Positions 8,202-17,590 of a DNA stretch of 64,000 bases are shown here, piece after piece. The notes below the pieces were generated by a model that was not told the DNA's origin, searched no databases, and worked only from the letters and a program-made list of their open reading frames with translations. Made by a program: the position numbers and the translations under genes. The DNA is from Myxococcales bacterium (GTDB lineage: Bacteria; Myxococcota; Myxococcia; Myxococcales; JAJYLH01): NCBI GenBank assembly GCA_021787845.1, contig JAJYLH010000018.1, forward strand, positions 21,987-85,986. Direction: 5' to 3'. Each line of letters begins with the position of its first letter. Positions within the stretch are counted from its first letter, which is position 1.

Positions 8202-8891
8202 CTAGGCGACGAACCGGTAACCCTCGCCGCGGACGCTCTCGATGTGCTCCGGCACGCTCGGGTTCGCTTCGAAATAGCGGCGGAGCCGGACGATGACGTT
8301 GTCGACGGTGCGTTCGGTCGGGTCTTTCTCCAGGCCCCAGACCTCGTCGAGGATGTCCTGGCGGCTGAGCGTCTGGCCCCGGTGGCGCGCGAAGAGCCGG
8401 AGCAGGCGCGTCTCCTTCTCGGAGAGCTGCACCTTGCCGACCTGGGTCGTCGCCTCGCGGGTCTCCAGGTTCACCTCGCAGCGGCCGAGCTGGAGCCGGC
8501 TCGCGCTGGGCAGGTGCCGCACGCCCTGGCTCCTGCGGACGAGCGCCCGGACGCGAGCGAGCAGCTCGGCCATCTCGAAGGGTTTGGTCAGGTAATCGTC
8601 GGCGCCGGCGTCGAGCCCCCGGACCTTCGAGGCGGGGTCGGAGCGCGCGGTCAGCATCAGGATGGGGACGGTGACCTCGGCGTCGCGCAGGCTCTTCGCG
8701 ACGGAAAAGCCGCTCCGGCCGGGAAGCCCGAGGTCGAGCAGCAACAGGTCGAAGCGCTCCCCGAGCGCCCGCTGCCGAGCGGCCTCGCCGTCCAGCACCC
8801 AGTCGACCGCGAACCCCTCGGCGCAGAGGTTGAGCTCGACCATCCGGCCGATCAGCGCCTCGTCCTCCGCGAGCAGGATGCGCGTCGCCAT
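8202..8891 (-). CDS. OmpR/PhoB-family response regulator
   Basis: Two-component DNA-binding regulator with 229 residues from the ATG at 8891. The receiver domain holds the acidic pair D10/E11, the phosphoacceptor D53 (LLLLDLGLPG) and the conserved lysine in LTKPFE near 104. A winged-helix trans_reg_C domain follows at about 130-229 (SEKETRLLRLFARHRGQTLSR, GEGYRFVA). An upstream in-frame ATG at 8945 would add 18 residues but lacks a good ribosome site; GAGGTGCG precedes the chosen start. No histidine kinase lies next to it, so it is an orphan regulator here and its targets are unknown. Confidence 0.92.
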   Translation of the reverse strand: MATRILLAEDEALIGRMVELNLCAEGFAVDWVLDGEAARQRALGERFDLLLLDLGLPGRSGFSVAKSLRDAEVTVPILMLTARSDPASKVRGLDAGADDYLTKPFEMAELLARVRALVRRSQGVRHLPSASRLQLGRCEVNLETREATTQVGKVQLSEKETRLLRLFARHRGQTLSRQDILDEVWGLEKDPTERTVDNVIVRLRRYFEANPSVPEHIESVRGEGYRFVA

Positions 8892-9288
8892 CTTCGCACC
8901 TCGCGGATCGCAGTCCGTTGCAAATGCCGTGCTCCCGGTACGCACCGGAAGAACGGCGAGCTCGGGCCGCCGCCCGCTGGAAAGGCGCGCGATTTCTGCG
9001 CCCCGAGGACGCGGTCGCGCACGATTTGCGTCGGGTCGCCGGCGCGGTCGCCGCCCGGCGAGGCCGAGTCACGGCGACGCTCCGAGCGGGCGGGCCAACA
9101 CCTGGCCTCGGTCCGGCTCCAGCAATCTTCGCGGAGTGCGCTAACCGTAGAGGCGTGGAACCCTCTCCGGGTTTGGCTCGCGTCGAGTCCGATCAGCGAG
9201 GCGCTCGCTCGGAACCTCCGTTCCGCGAGGTCTGACGTGAGCCACCCGCCGAGCCGGCTACCCGCGACGCCCGTGATAGCGTCGAGGG
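8892..9288. other. Intergenic gap, nothing assigned
   Basis: This 397-bp stretch lies between two divergent genes and must contain both promoters. I see only small hairpins (such as CGGAACCTCCGTTCCG near 9212) and no convincing gene or RNA. Reading frames here are shadows with poor protein-like composition. Confidence 0.4.
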
Positions 9289-10449
9289 ATGCCTTCGCCC
9301 AAGCCGGACGAGAGCGGTTCCGTTACCCGGGTCGCCCGCAGCCGCGCCCGCCCGCCCCGGGCGAAGGTCTGGGTTGCCGGCGTGCTCGTCGCCGTCGGGC
9401 TGATCGCCGGTGCCTGGGCCTGGGTCGATTCGACCTCGAGCCGATGGGGTCGTTCACGCTCCTCGCCCCCAGGCTCCCCTTCCGCCCAGCAGGGGCGCTC
9501 CCGGCCATCAGATTCGCGCGACGAGTCCTTCGACCCGTCGCTGCTCGTCGATGAGCGCACCTGCTACTGGTCCTACGCGCCCAACATCGACCAGTCGTTG
9601 TCGGAGCCGGGGACGCCCCTGTCCTTCCGGGTCCGCACCGACCAGAACGGCTTTCGCATCGGCGACCAGCCGCCCCCCCGGCACCCGCGCTGTCGCGTCG
9701 TCGTCGCCGGCGATTCGTTCACCCTCGGCATGTGGGTCAGGGCGGACCAGGCCTTGCCCGCGGTCCTGGAGCGGCTCTTGAACCGGGAGGGCTATTCGGT
9801 CGAGGTCGACAACGGCGGGACGATGGACCAGACCATCTCCCAGGAGCGCACGAACCTCTTGAGCCGGTGGGCCGACGTGGGCGAACAGATCGCGGTGATC
9901 GCCACCTGCTCCAACGACATCGAGGACATCGCGGCTCTAAAGGCGCAATCGTGCGACCTCGCGGTGCCGCCGAAGGCGAGCCTGCACCGGTTCGAACGCG
10001 CCGATTTCGGGAGCATCTCCGAGCAGATCCGGGCGCAGTTCGTCGCCTGGCGGCGCCGGCTCGTCGGGTTCATCGGCCCACATGGCAACCACCTGCCGCG
10101 CTCGCGGGCCGAGTGCGACGCCGCGGCGGCCGAGTACCTGCACGAGGCCGTCGACACCGCGCGCGCCCTGCGCGGTCGTCACGTGCACCTGGCCTTCGAT
10201 GTGCTCGAAGAGTTCTCGTGCGCTGCGGCAGTGGGTCCGTGGGGCAGCAGCGAGGTCGATGCCTTCCAGGCCCGCTTGACCGCTGCCGTGGAGCAGGAGG
10301 GCGCGGTGCTGCTCCAGTCCCCGGTGCTTCCACCCGCCGATCGGCTGCGGCCGTACGACGACCACCCGTCGCCCGCCGGCTATCGAATCTACGCGCGGGC
10401 GCTCGCCGACCGGCTGGAGAGCTCCGGCTGGCTGGACCGCTGCCGCTAG
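9289..10449 (+). CDS. SGNH/GDSL-fold hydrolase, membrane anchored
   Basis: Predicted extracytoplasmic esterase or acyl hydrolase of the SGNH superfamily. It has 386 residues: a basic N-terminus, a membrane anchor at about 27-47, a low-complexity linker, then the catalytic domain. Block I is AGDSFTLGM with the nucleophile S143. Block V is DDHPSPAGY with D358 and H359. An asparagine-containing segment ATCSNDIED near 205 may serve as block III. It abuts the carbamoyltransferase gene (stop TAG directly followed by ATG). SGNH proteins often neighbour carbamoyltransferase/SxtJ/DUF5989 genes, so it probably acts on the same glycan or metabolite. The substrate is unknown. Confidence 0.8.
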   Translation: MPSPKPDESGSVTRVARSRARPPRAKVWVAGVLVAVGLIAGAWAWVDSTSSRWGRSRSSPPGSPSAQQGRSRPSDSRDESFDPSLLVDERTCYWSYAPNIDQSLSEPGTPLSFRVRTDQNGFRIGDQPPPRHPRCRVVVAGDSFTLGMWVRADQALPAVLERLLNREGYSVEVDNGGTMDQTISQERTNLLSRWADVGEQIAVIATCSNDIEDIAALKAQSCDLAVPPKASLHRFERADFGSISEQIRAQFVAWRRRLVGFIGPHGNHLPRSRAECDAAAAEYLHEAVDTARALRGRHVHLAFDVLEEFSCAAAVGPWGSSEVDAFQARLTAAVEQEGAVLLQSPVLPPADRLRPYDDHPSPAGYRIYARALADRLESSGWLDRCR

Positions 10450-12264
10450 ATGCCCGCCGTTCTCGGACTGAGCGCCTACTTCCACGACAGCGCGGCCTGC
10501 CTCGTCCGCGAGCGGGGCATCGCCGCTGCCGTCCAGGAGGAGCGCTCGAGCCGGCTCAAGCACGACGCGCGCTTCCCGGCCCGCGCCGCCGGGGAGTGCC
10601 TGCGGGTCGCCGGGCTCTCGATCGACGAGGTCGACCTCGTCGTCCACTACGAGCTGCCACGCCTGCACGCCGAACGGGTGCTGCACAGCCAGATGCGGTT
10701 CTCCCCCCGCGCCTGGCGCGCGTTCCCCAAGGCCGTTCGCGGCCTCTTCGACGGCAAGCTCTGGGTCGAGCACGCCGTCGGCGAGGAGCTCTTCTACGAC
10801 GGCCCCGTCCTCTTCGTTCCCCACCACCTCTCCCACGCCGCGAGCGCCTACCTGCCGTCCCCCTTCGACGAGGCGGCGGTCCTCACCGTCGACGGCGTCG
10901 GCGAATGGGCGACGACCCTGCTCGCGCACGGAAAGGGGGGCAGCATCGAAAGCCTCGAGGAGCAGCGCTTCCCCCATTCACTAGGGCTCTTCTACGGCAC
11001 GATGACCGCCTGGGCGGGCTTTCGGGTCAACTCGGGCGAGTACAAGCTGATGGGCCTCGCCCCCTACGGGCGGCCGCGCTTTGCCGAAGCGCTGCGGCAG
11101 GACGTCATCCGGGTCGGCGCGGACGGCTCGGTCAAGCTGAACCTCGAGCACTTCGATTTTCCGGCGGGCGTCGGGATGGGAAAGCCGAGCCTGGCGAGAT
11201 TCCTCGGGGGCCCCCCGAGGGGCGCGGGCGAACCGCTGACCGAGCGGGAAGCGGACCTCGCGGCGAGCGCGCAGGCGATCACCGACGAGGCGCTCATCGC
11301 GATGGCCCGTCACGCGCGGGCGCGCACGGGCGCGCGGCATCTGTGCCTGGCAGGAGGGGTAGCGCTCAACTGCGTCGCGGTGTCGCGTCTTGGCGAGGCG
11401 GCGGGGTTCGACCGGGTGTTCGTGCAGCCGGCGGCGGGCGACGCGGGGGGCGCGCTCGGGGCGGCGCTGCTCGGGACGCAGCATCTCGCGCCCGGTTTTC
11501 GGCCGGAGCGGGCGCCGGACGGCGACGCGATGCAAGGCGCGCTCCTGGGGCCGGAGCCGACCGAGGCCGAGCTGGAGTCGGCGCTGCGGGGGAACGGCCT
11601 TGTCTTCACCCGCCACGAGCCGGCGGACCTGGACGCGCGGGTCGCCGACCTGCTCGCTCGCGGTGAAATCGGCGGCTGGTTCCAGGGGCGGATGGAGTTC
11701 GGGCCGCGGGCGCTCGGGTCGCGCTCGATTCTCGCCGACCCGCGCGGCGCCGACGTGCGGGACCGGGTCAACCGCCACGTCAAGCAGCGGGAGGGCTTTC
11801 GCCCCTTTGCGCCGAGCGTGCTCGCCGAGAGCGCTGCCGAGTGGTTCGAGATCGACCGGCCGGAGCCGTACATGACCGGGCTCGTTCGCGTGCGCGGGTT
11901 CGAAGGCGTGGAGCGCACCCCCGCGGAGGGTCGCCCGCTCGAGCCATGGCCGGTGCGCTCGCCGCTGCCGGCGGTGACCCATGTCGACGGCACCGCGCGC
12001 GTGCAAACGGTCGACCGGCGGGTGCATCCGCGATTTCACGCGCTCCTGTCCGCGTTTCGCGACCGCACCGGGGTGCCGGTGCTGCTCAACACCTCGTTCA
12101 ACCTGCGCGGCGAGCCGCTGGTGGCGAGCCCCGAGGACGCCTGCCGGACCTTCGCCCACGCCGGGCTCGACCTCCTCGCGCTGGGCCCATTTCTCGTTCG
12201 CCGGTCGGAGCAGCGGCCCGGCGTCCTGGAGCGAATCGATGCGCCGACGCGCATCTCGGATTGA
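10450..12264 (+). CDS. Carbamoyltransferase, TobZ/NodU/CmcH family
   Basis: Transfers a carbamoyl group from carbamoyl phosphate, via carbamoyl-adenylate in the family, to a hydroxyl of a sugar, antibiotic or secreted compound. It has 604 residues, normal for the family. The N-terminal Kae1-like domain starts with GLSAYFHDSAACLV and has the metal-binding HHLSHAASA motif (H125, H126, H129). The C-terminal YrdC-like domain contains GRMEFGPRALGSRSILADPR. The gene directly follows the SGNH hydrolase and overlaps the start of the membrane gene. Cytosolic. The acceptor cannot be told from sequence; context suggests a cell-surface or exported molecule. Confidence 0.92.
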   Translation: MPAVLGLSAYFHDSAACLVRERGIAAAVQEERSSRLKHDARFPARAAGECLRVAGLSIDEVDLVVHYELPRLHAERVLHSQMRFSPRAWRAFPKAVRGLFDGKLWVEHAVGEELFYDGPVLFVPHHLSHAASAYLPSPFDEAAVLTVDGVGEWATTLLAHGKGGSIESLEEQRFPHSLGLFYGTMTAWAGFRVNSGEYKLMGLAPYGRPRFAEALRQDVIRVGADGSVKLNLEHFDFPAGVGMGKPSLARFLGGPPRGAGEPLTEREADLAASAQAITDEALIAMARHARARTGARHLCLAGGVALNCVAVSRLGEAAGFDRVFVQPAAGDAGGALGAALLGTQHLAPGFRPERAPDGDAMQGALLGPEPTEAELESALRGNGLVFTRHEPADLDARVADLLARGEIGGWFQGRMEFGPRALGSRSILADPRGADVRDRVNRHVKQREGFRPFAPSVLAESAAEWFEIDRPEPYMTGLVRVRGFEGVERTPAEGRPLEPWPVRSPLPAVTHVDGTARVQTVDRRVHPRFHALLSAFRDRTGVPVLLNTSFNLRGEPLVASPEDACRTFAHAGLDLLALGPFLVRRSEQRPGVLERIDAPTRISD

Positions 12265-12838
12265 TCGAGCGCAGCGCGCGGCGCTCGGAACCTTCACCGC
12301 GGTTTGCGTGCTCGTGGCTCTCGTCGGCGGCTTGCGCTCGCTCGCGCCGACGCTGCGGGGGCCCCTGTCGCTCGCTCTCGCCGCCGGCGGCCTCGTCGGG
12401 CTGGCGCTTCGTTTCGTCGCTGTGCGCGTGGCCGCCTGGTTGGCGAGACCGCTGCACTGGGGCTTGACCGCCGCCGGTAATCTCGTGAGCGGCACGCTGC
12501 TGTCGCTCCTCTACCTCGCCCTCGTCTGGCCGTATTCGGCGCTCCTGGTGCGGCTCGGCCGGCTCGAGTCCGCCCAGGAGCCGTGGCCGCCGCCGGCCGC
12601 CTCGACCGGCTGGCTCCCGGTTTCCACCACCGCCGCCGAGGCTCGCCGCACGAGGCCCGGGAGCGCTCTTGCGGGGCTAACGGTTCGGCTCGGGGCGGCG
12701 GCGGCGCTACTGAGGTATCTGCGCGATCGTCCGACCGCGTTCCTCGTGCCGTTGGTGCTGCTCCTGCTCGCGCTCGGCCTCTTCGCGCTCCTCGGGAACG
12801 CGACCGGCCTCGGGCCGCTCATCTACACGCTGTTCTAA
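12239..12838 (+). CDS. SxtJ-like / DUF5989 fused membrane protein
   Basis: Small membrane protein of 199 residues. The N-terminal part (about 15-112) has two or three helices and ends with the pattern LLSLLYLALVWPYSALLVRL seen in SxtJ-family proteins. The C-terminal part (about 155-199) reads as DUF5989: LLRYLRDRPTAFLVP, a strong helix, then LGPLIYTLF at the end. In other genomes SxtJ and DUF5989 are usually two adjacent genes next to a carbamoyltransferase; here they share one frame with an Ala/Pro/Thr linker. It overlaps the carbamoyltransferase gene by 26 bp. Function is unknown; presence beside the enzyme suggests a membrane partner. Confidence 0.7.
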   Translation: MRRRASRIDRAQRAALGTFTAVCVLVALVGGLRSLAPTLRGPLSLALAAGGLVGLALRFVAVRVAAWLARPLHWGLTAAGNLVSGTLLSLLYLALVWPYSALLVRLGRLESAQEPWPPPAASTGWLPVSTTAAEARRTRPGSALAGLTVRLGAAAALLRYLRDRPTAFLVPLVLLLLALGLFALLGNATGLGPLIYTLF

Positions 12839-12849
12839 AAGACCGCGGA

Positions 12850-12878
12850 ACTCCGCGCGCAGCAGAGCGGCGCGGAGT
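12850..12878. terminator. Hairpin between convergent genes
   Basis: A 9-bp stem (12850-12858 with 12870-12878, ACTCCGCGC and its complement) lies in the 65-bp gap between the converging DUF5989 and lamin-tail genes. There is no clear T-tract, so it would be a weak or factor-assisted terminator at best. Confidence 0.45.
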
Positions 12879-12903
12879 CGCAGGGATCGAGCCGGGCGGC
12901 CGG

Positions 12904-15417
12904 CTATTGGCAGCCGCAGGCGGCCGCGGTCGACGAGCTGTTGTGCGGGTCGGGCGTCGTGGCGTCGAAGTCGGCCTGGTTCACGTTGGTGTCGGTGCAG
13001 CCGTTGTCCTTGCGCACAGCGGCAGTGGTGTTGCTGAGCGACGCGACCGCGCCCGAGCCTCCGGCGCAAGTCGACGGGCCGCTGCCGTACACGACGAGAT
13101 CGACGATGCTGCTGTCCGTGCAGGACCCCAGCACGGTCGCCGTGTTGACGAGGGCCACGTTCCCGCTGGACTGGCTCAGGTCTTGGCTTCCGGTGGCGTC
13201 TGGCGTCGGCAAGGCGCTTCCGGCACCCGTCGAGCTCGTGTGCTCGCCGACGAGGTAGAACCCTCCAGGAGCGATGCTGCCAGTCAAGCTGGCGGCGGCG
13301 TGCCAGGTCGTCGTGCCCGACGCGGTCGACGCCGAGGCGTATTGGATCGTCCAGCCGTCGACCGCGACCGCCGTCGTCCCCCGGTTGTGCAGCTCGACGT
13401 AGTCCTCGTTGAACGGCGCGCCGGCACCGCTGGTGCTGCCGCCGCCGCCGAAGACCTGGCTGATGACCACCGCCGGGTTGCAGGCGCCGCCGAAGCCGGC
13501 GAAGGTCGCGTTCGCGTGGTCGGCGGCGACGCCCGAGCCCAACGTGTCCTTGACGGTCGTGGCGACGGTGACGGTGTACGAGGTGCCGGCGGTCTGGCTG
13601 CCGGTGGTCACCGTGACGGTCGTGCCCGACGCGGTCGCGCCGCTGACCGAGAGCGACGCGTTCCCGCCGGTGATCGTGAACTGCGAGCCGTCCGCCTGGA
13701 CGCTCGAAGGATCGAGGTGGCGGTCGAAGGTCAGGACGACCGTCGTCGCGGCGGTGGCGTTCGCGGAGAGCAGTTGCGGTGCCGGACAGGACGAGATGCC
13801 GGTGAAGTCGCTGGCCGAGTAGGAGGTCGGCTCGGCGGAAGTGGTCGGCGTCGTTCCCGCGGTCGTGAACCGCCACATCGGGCCTTGGGTCAGGGTGAAG
13901 GTGCAGCCCTGGGCGAGGTCGAGGGCGGCAGGAATCGACTGTTCCACCCGGAGGACGAAGTTCGCGCTCGCGGTCGGCATCCCGGTGGTCGTGATCTGCG
14001 CCATCAGGTGGCCGCTGCCGCTGGGCGTGAACGCGGTGGCGATGCTGCCCGTCACCTTCACGAGCCGGCTCTCGTAGTTGTCGATGTTGGTGAGGACGTC
14101 GCTCGCGGCGCTCACGTCCTTGACCAGGCTGGAGACCGCGTTGCCGGTCGAGGCGCGGGCGAAGCCGGTGAGCGCGTTGACGTAGGTGAGGCCGTTCTCC
14201 TTCTCCAGGTCGGTCGCGGTGAAGCTAACCCCGTCGCCGACCGCCGGCGCCGGCGAGAGGGTGGAGGGGTCGACCTGGACGAAGAGCGCGGGCCCCGCCT
14301 GCTCGGCCTGGATGAAGAAGCCGGCCTTGTCGCTGCCGACCGCGGGCTTCAGGTAGGTGACGAAGACCCCGGAAATCGCGAGCGACTGGTTGGGGCCGAC
14401 GGCGGCCGTCCGGGCGGCGGCGATGGCGGCGGAGCCGGTGCCGGAGGTGCCCGCGACGCAGGCGCCGTCCTGGCAACTCGGCGTCTGGCCGGAGCAGTCG
14501 CCGTTGGAGAGGCATTGCACGCACTTGTCGGCCGTGGTGTCGCACTTCGGCGTCGCTCCCGAGCATCCCTGGGCGGCGGTGCAGGCGACGCAGGCGCCGT
14601 TCGAGCAGATGCCGTTCGCACCGGAGCAGTCGGTGGAGGCGAGGCAGGCGACGCACTTCCCGCCCGCGGTCGTGGTGTCGCACTTCGAGGTGGCGCCGGA
14701 GCACCCGTCGGTCGAGGTGCAGACGACGCACTGGCCGCTAGCGGTGTTGCACACCGGCGCCGCTCCCGAGCACTGGCCGTCGCCGGTGCAGGAGCTGTTG
14801 GCGACGCAGGCGTCGTTCTGGCAGGTCTGGCCGGTGGTGCAGCCGTCGGTCGAGGTGCAGACGACGCACTGGCCGCTAGCGGTGTCGCACACCGGCGTCG
14901 CTCCCGAGCACTGGCCGTCGCCGGTGCAGCCGGAGTTGGTGACGCAACGGCCGCCGGCGACGGAGGTGTCGCAGCTCCCGCCGGGGCATCCCTCGGCCGC
15001 CGTGCAGACGACGCAATTTCCAGTGGAGAGGTCGCAGACGCCCGCCGCGCCGGTGCAGTCGCGGTCGGACTGGCAGCCGCCGCCGACGCAGCGGCCGCCG
15101 GTGACGGAGGTGTCGCAGGACTCGCCGGCGGGGCAACCTTGGCTCGCCGTGCAGGTGACGCACTGACCGGAAGCGCTGTCGCACACCGGGGTCGCGCCGG
15201 AGCAGGCGCCGCAGGAGCCCCCGCCGTCAGGGGTGCCGTTGTTGCCGGCGATGCAGCTTCCGGTGGTATTGCAGATCTGTCCGGCGGGGCAGTCGGCGCT
15301 CGTCTGGCACTGGGAGGACGAGCAACCCCAAAGCCCAGCGGCAGCGATGCCGGCGACCACGAGGGCAGCCGGGAAGAGAGTGTGGACCCGCGCGGGGTGT
15401 GAGGTGGTTTTCATCAT
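12904..15417 (-). CDS. Cys-rich lamin-tail-domain lipoprotein
   Basis: Large exported lipoprotein of 837 residues. The signal peptide (about 1-31) ends in a lipobox (AAAGLWGC, acylated cysteine near 32). Residues about 35-320 are a series of short Cys-rich repeats of the type C-x-SGATPVCDxxSGQCVxC, probably disulfide-bonded. A beta-rich domain follows (about 330-500), then an Ig-like domain (about 540-640), then a lamin-tail domain (about 655-837; VVISQVFGGGG, DYVELHN, GWTIQYAS). This layout is common in Myxococcota surface proteins. Role unknown: surface adhesion or scaffolding is a guess. The repeats are also near-identical at DNA level, so copy number may vary between strains. Confidence 0.8.
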   Translation of the reverse strand: MMKTTSHPARVHTLFPAALVVAGIAAAGLWGCSSSQCQTSADCPAGQICNTTGSCIAGNNGTPDGGGSCGACSGATPVCDSASGQCVTCTASQGCPAGESCDTSVTGGRCVGGGCQSDRDCTGAAGVCDLSTGNCVVCTAAEGCPGGSCDTSVAGGRCVTNSGCTGDGQCSGATPVCDTASGQCVVCTSTDGCTTGQTCQNDACVANSSCTGDGQCSGAAPVCNTASGQCVVCTSTDGCSGATSKCDTTTAGGKCVACLASTDCSGANGICSNGACVACTAAQGCSGATPKCDTTADKCVQCLSNGDCSGQTPSCQDGACVAGTSGTGSAAIAAARTAAVGPNQSLAISGVFVTYLKPAVGSDKAGFFIQAEQAGPALFVQVDPSTLSPAPAVGDGVSFTATDLEKENGLTYVNALTGFARASTGNAVSSLVKDVSAASDVLTNIDNYESRLVKVTGSIATAFTPSGSGHLMAQITTTGMPTASANFVLRVEQSIPAALDLAQGCTFTLTQGPMWRFTTAGTTPTTSAEPTSYSASDFTGISSCPAPQLLSANATAATTVVLTFDRHLDPSSVQADGSQFTITGGNASLSVSGATASGTTVTVTTGSQTAGTSYTVTVATTVKDTLGSGVAADHANATFAGFGGACNPAVVISQVFGGGGSTSGAGAPFNEDYVELHNRGTTAVAVDGWTIQYASASTASGTTTWHAAASLTGSIAPGGFYLVGEHTSSTGAGSALPTPDATGSQDLSQSSGNVALVNTATVLGSCTDSSIVDLVVYGSGPSTCAGGSGAVASLSNTTAAVRKDNGCTDTNVNQADFDATTPDPHNSSSTAAACGCQ

Positions 15418-15662
15418 GGCGGGCGCACAGTAGACGAAGCGGGCGCCAAGTCAAGCGGCCGGGTTCAGGCCGCGGGGCGACGCTGGTGCTGCGCCGCTTC
15501 TGCGGGCGGCGACGAGCGGCGAGGGGCCGCTCGGTGAAGCGGCACCCTTCCCGAGACGGGTGCGGGTCGAGGAACGGTCGCGCTTGGGCGCGACGCTGGC
15601 CAGGGCTCGCGCCAGCGGCTCGCACGTTGCGTTCGAGGGGCCGCTGTGCTCAGGATCGGCGG

Positions 15663-17411
15663 ATGATCGAAAGTCCTTCGCCCGCCGCGGCGCGCCAGGT
15701 TTCCCCGGCTGCTGGGTCGTCGGAGCCGCGTGAGACCGGGTGGCGGCGGGAGTGGACCAAGCCTGCCGCGTTCATCGGGGTTTCGGCGGGCGTCCTGGTC
15801 ACGACGGTGTGGTGGGCGAACAGCATCGCCGCCCGGGTGAACGGCGACCTCTCGCACCTGTTCGTCTTCCCCCGCTTGTTCGTGGCCTACGACCGACCCG
15901 CCGCGATCCACGTCGCGCTGGCCTTCGTCGTCGCGCTCGGGGCGGCCCGGCTCGTCCCCGCGGCCCGGTTCGACCGGATGGCGCGGTGGATCGCGGAGAA
16001 CCCGGTCCTGTTCTCCCTGCTCGCGTTCGTCATCCTCGCGGCGGGCGCGTATCTCGCCTACGATCACTACCCGCTCGCGCTGGACGAGTTCGCGCAGTAC
16101 TTCCAGGCGGAAGTCTTCGCGCACGGACGGTTGTCCGGACAGTATCCGCCAGGCTTGGTGCGTGGCCTGTTGCCGATGCCGGATCAGTTCTTCTTCTTCT
16201 CGGCGCGTACCGGAAGAGTGGTGTCCGGGTACTGGCCCGGGTTCCCGCTCCTGTTGACGCCCTTCATGTTCTTGCACGTTCCCTGGGTGGCCAATCCGGC
16301 GGTCGGGGTCGTCGGCATCCTTCTCGTCAGGCATCTCGCCCTGAAGCTGATGCCCGAGACCCCTCAGGCCGCGGGCTGGGCGATGCTCTTCATGCTGGCC
16401 TCGCCCTCGTTCTCGATCAATGCGATCTCCTTCTACTCGATGAACGCGTACCTGACCCTGGGGCTTGCGTACGCGGCGCTCCTTCTGGAGCTGACGCCCG
16501 GGCGCCTGTTCGCCGCGGGCCTGGTGGGCTCGTTCGCGCTCGTGCAGCACAACCCGTTTCCCCACGCGCTCTTCGCGATTCCGTGGCTCGTCTGGCTGGC
16601 GATTCGCCGGGATCGTCTGCGCAACCTGTCTTGGATCGGCCTCGGCTATCTGCCGCTGACGGTCGGGATACTCTACGGATGGTGGGTCTTCCAGCGGGTG
16701 CTCGCGGGCGCTCCGGCCGACGTGGCGGCGGCCACCGAAAGTCCCCTCCGCATCGCCGCCACCCTGGGCGGACATCTCGGCGCGTTCGGCCTGCCGGACC
16801 CGAGCATTCTCACCGAGCGCGCGCTCGCGACGCTCAAGGTCTTCCTCTGGGCCGTGCCCGGACTGGTGATCATCGCAGCCTGGGGCTACTGGCGCCTGCG
16901 CGGACAGACCATCGCGCGCTTGCTCATGCTTTCGGCGGCCATCACCTACGCCGCCTACTTCCTCGTCGTGTTCGATCAAGGCCATGGCTGGGGAGACCGC
17001 TACTTCCATCCCGCCTGGGGAGTCCTGCCGTTGTTTGGCGCGGCGTGGGTGACGGAGCGCCGAGAAGGTTTCCGGTGGGCCCGGTTGATGGGATCCCTGG
17101 CCGCCGTCAGCCTCCTCGTCCTGACGCCCGTCCGCATGATGAACGCCCATGGGTTCATCGAGCTGTGCGAAGGCCAGGCGCCGCCGCGAGATCCCAGCAA
17201 GCGGCAGGTCAGCTTCGTGAACGTGCTGCCCGGCGGCGACCGCTACTACCCGGACGACGCCGTGCGCAACGACCCGTTCCTGCGAAATCCGTCCATCGTT
17301 CTCATGAGCCGCGGCTTTGGCAAGGATGAACAGCTCATCCACCGGAACTACCCGCACGCGAAGCTCGTCTTCTGGGGCTCCCACGGCAGCGTGTGGGACC
17401 TGAACGAGTGA
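15663..17411 (+). CDS. GT-C-type membrane glycosyltransferase (GT39-like)
   Basis: Polytopic membrane protein of 582 residues with about 10-12 helices. The first periplasmic loop contains an acidic DE pair (PLALDEFAQYFQAEVF, about residue 141) followed by GRLSGQYPPG, as in polyprenyl-phosphate-sugar dependent GT39/ArnT-like enzymes. These use an undecaprenyl-phosphate sugar made by a GT2 enzyme. A DPM1-like GT2 gene lies immediately downstream, which fits a donor-user pair. A soluble C-terminal domain of about 90 residues follows the last helix. I chose the ATG at 15663; the frame is open upstream but the composition there is not protein-like. Confidence 0.75.
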   Translation: MIESPSPAAARQVSPAAGSSEPRETGWRREWTKPAAFIGVSAGVLVTTVWWANSIAARVNGDLSHLFVFPRLFVAYDRPAAIHVALAFVVALGAARLVPAARFDRMARWIAENPVLFSLLAFVILAAGAYLAYDHYPLALDEFAQYFQAEVFAHGRLSGQYPPGLVRGLLPMPDQFFFFSARTGRVVSGYWPGFPLLLTPFMFLHVPWVANPAVGVVGILLVRHLALKLMPETPQAAGWAMLFMLASPSFSINAISFYSMNAYLTLGLAYAALLLELTPGRLFAAGLVGSFALVQHNPFPHALFAIPWLVWLAIRRDRLRNLSWIGLGYLPLTVGILYGWWVFQRVLAGAPADVAAATESPLRIAATLGGHLGAFGLPDPSILTERALATLKVFLWAVPGLVIIAAWGYWRLRGQTIARLLMLSAAITYAAYFLVVFDQGHGWGDRYFHPAWGVLPLFGAAWVTERREGFRWARLMGSLAAVSLLVLTPVRMMNAHGFIELCEGQAPPRDPSKRQVSFVNVLPGGDRYYPDDAVRNDPFLRNPSIVLMSRGFGKDEQLIHRNYPHAKLVFWGSHGSVWDLNE

Positions 17412-17590
17412 AATCATCCTTGCCTCTCTCCCGGTTTCTCGAGCCTGCCTCCCGGTTGCCGGTGGTCCGGGGGCGTCCGTCGGGAAAGGGGAGTCGAACC
17501 CCGATGACCGAGGCGACCTTCGCGCCATCCCGCGTCGCCCCTCTGCTACGATCGCCGGTCTCGGCTGACCGCGACCGAAAGGAGCCGCCC

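Noticed and set aside
12583..15402. 939-codon plus-strand open frame
   Set aside because: It is antisense to the lamin-tail lipoprotein, whose signal peptide, lipobox and Cys repeats are convincing; the opposite frame is low-complexity.
17475..17515. tRNA-like T-arm (GGGGTTCGACTCCCC on the minus strand)
   Set aside because: No matching 5' acceptor strand, D-arm or anticodon arm lies at the right distance; it is a chance T-arm in a coding-start region.
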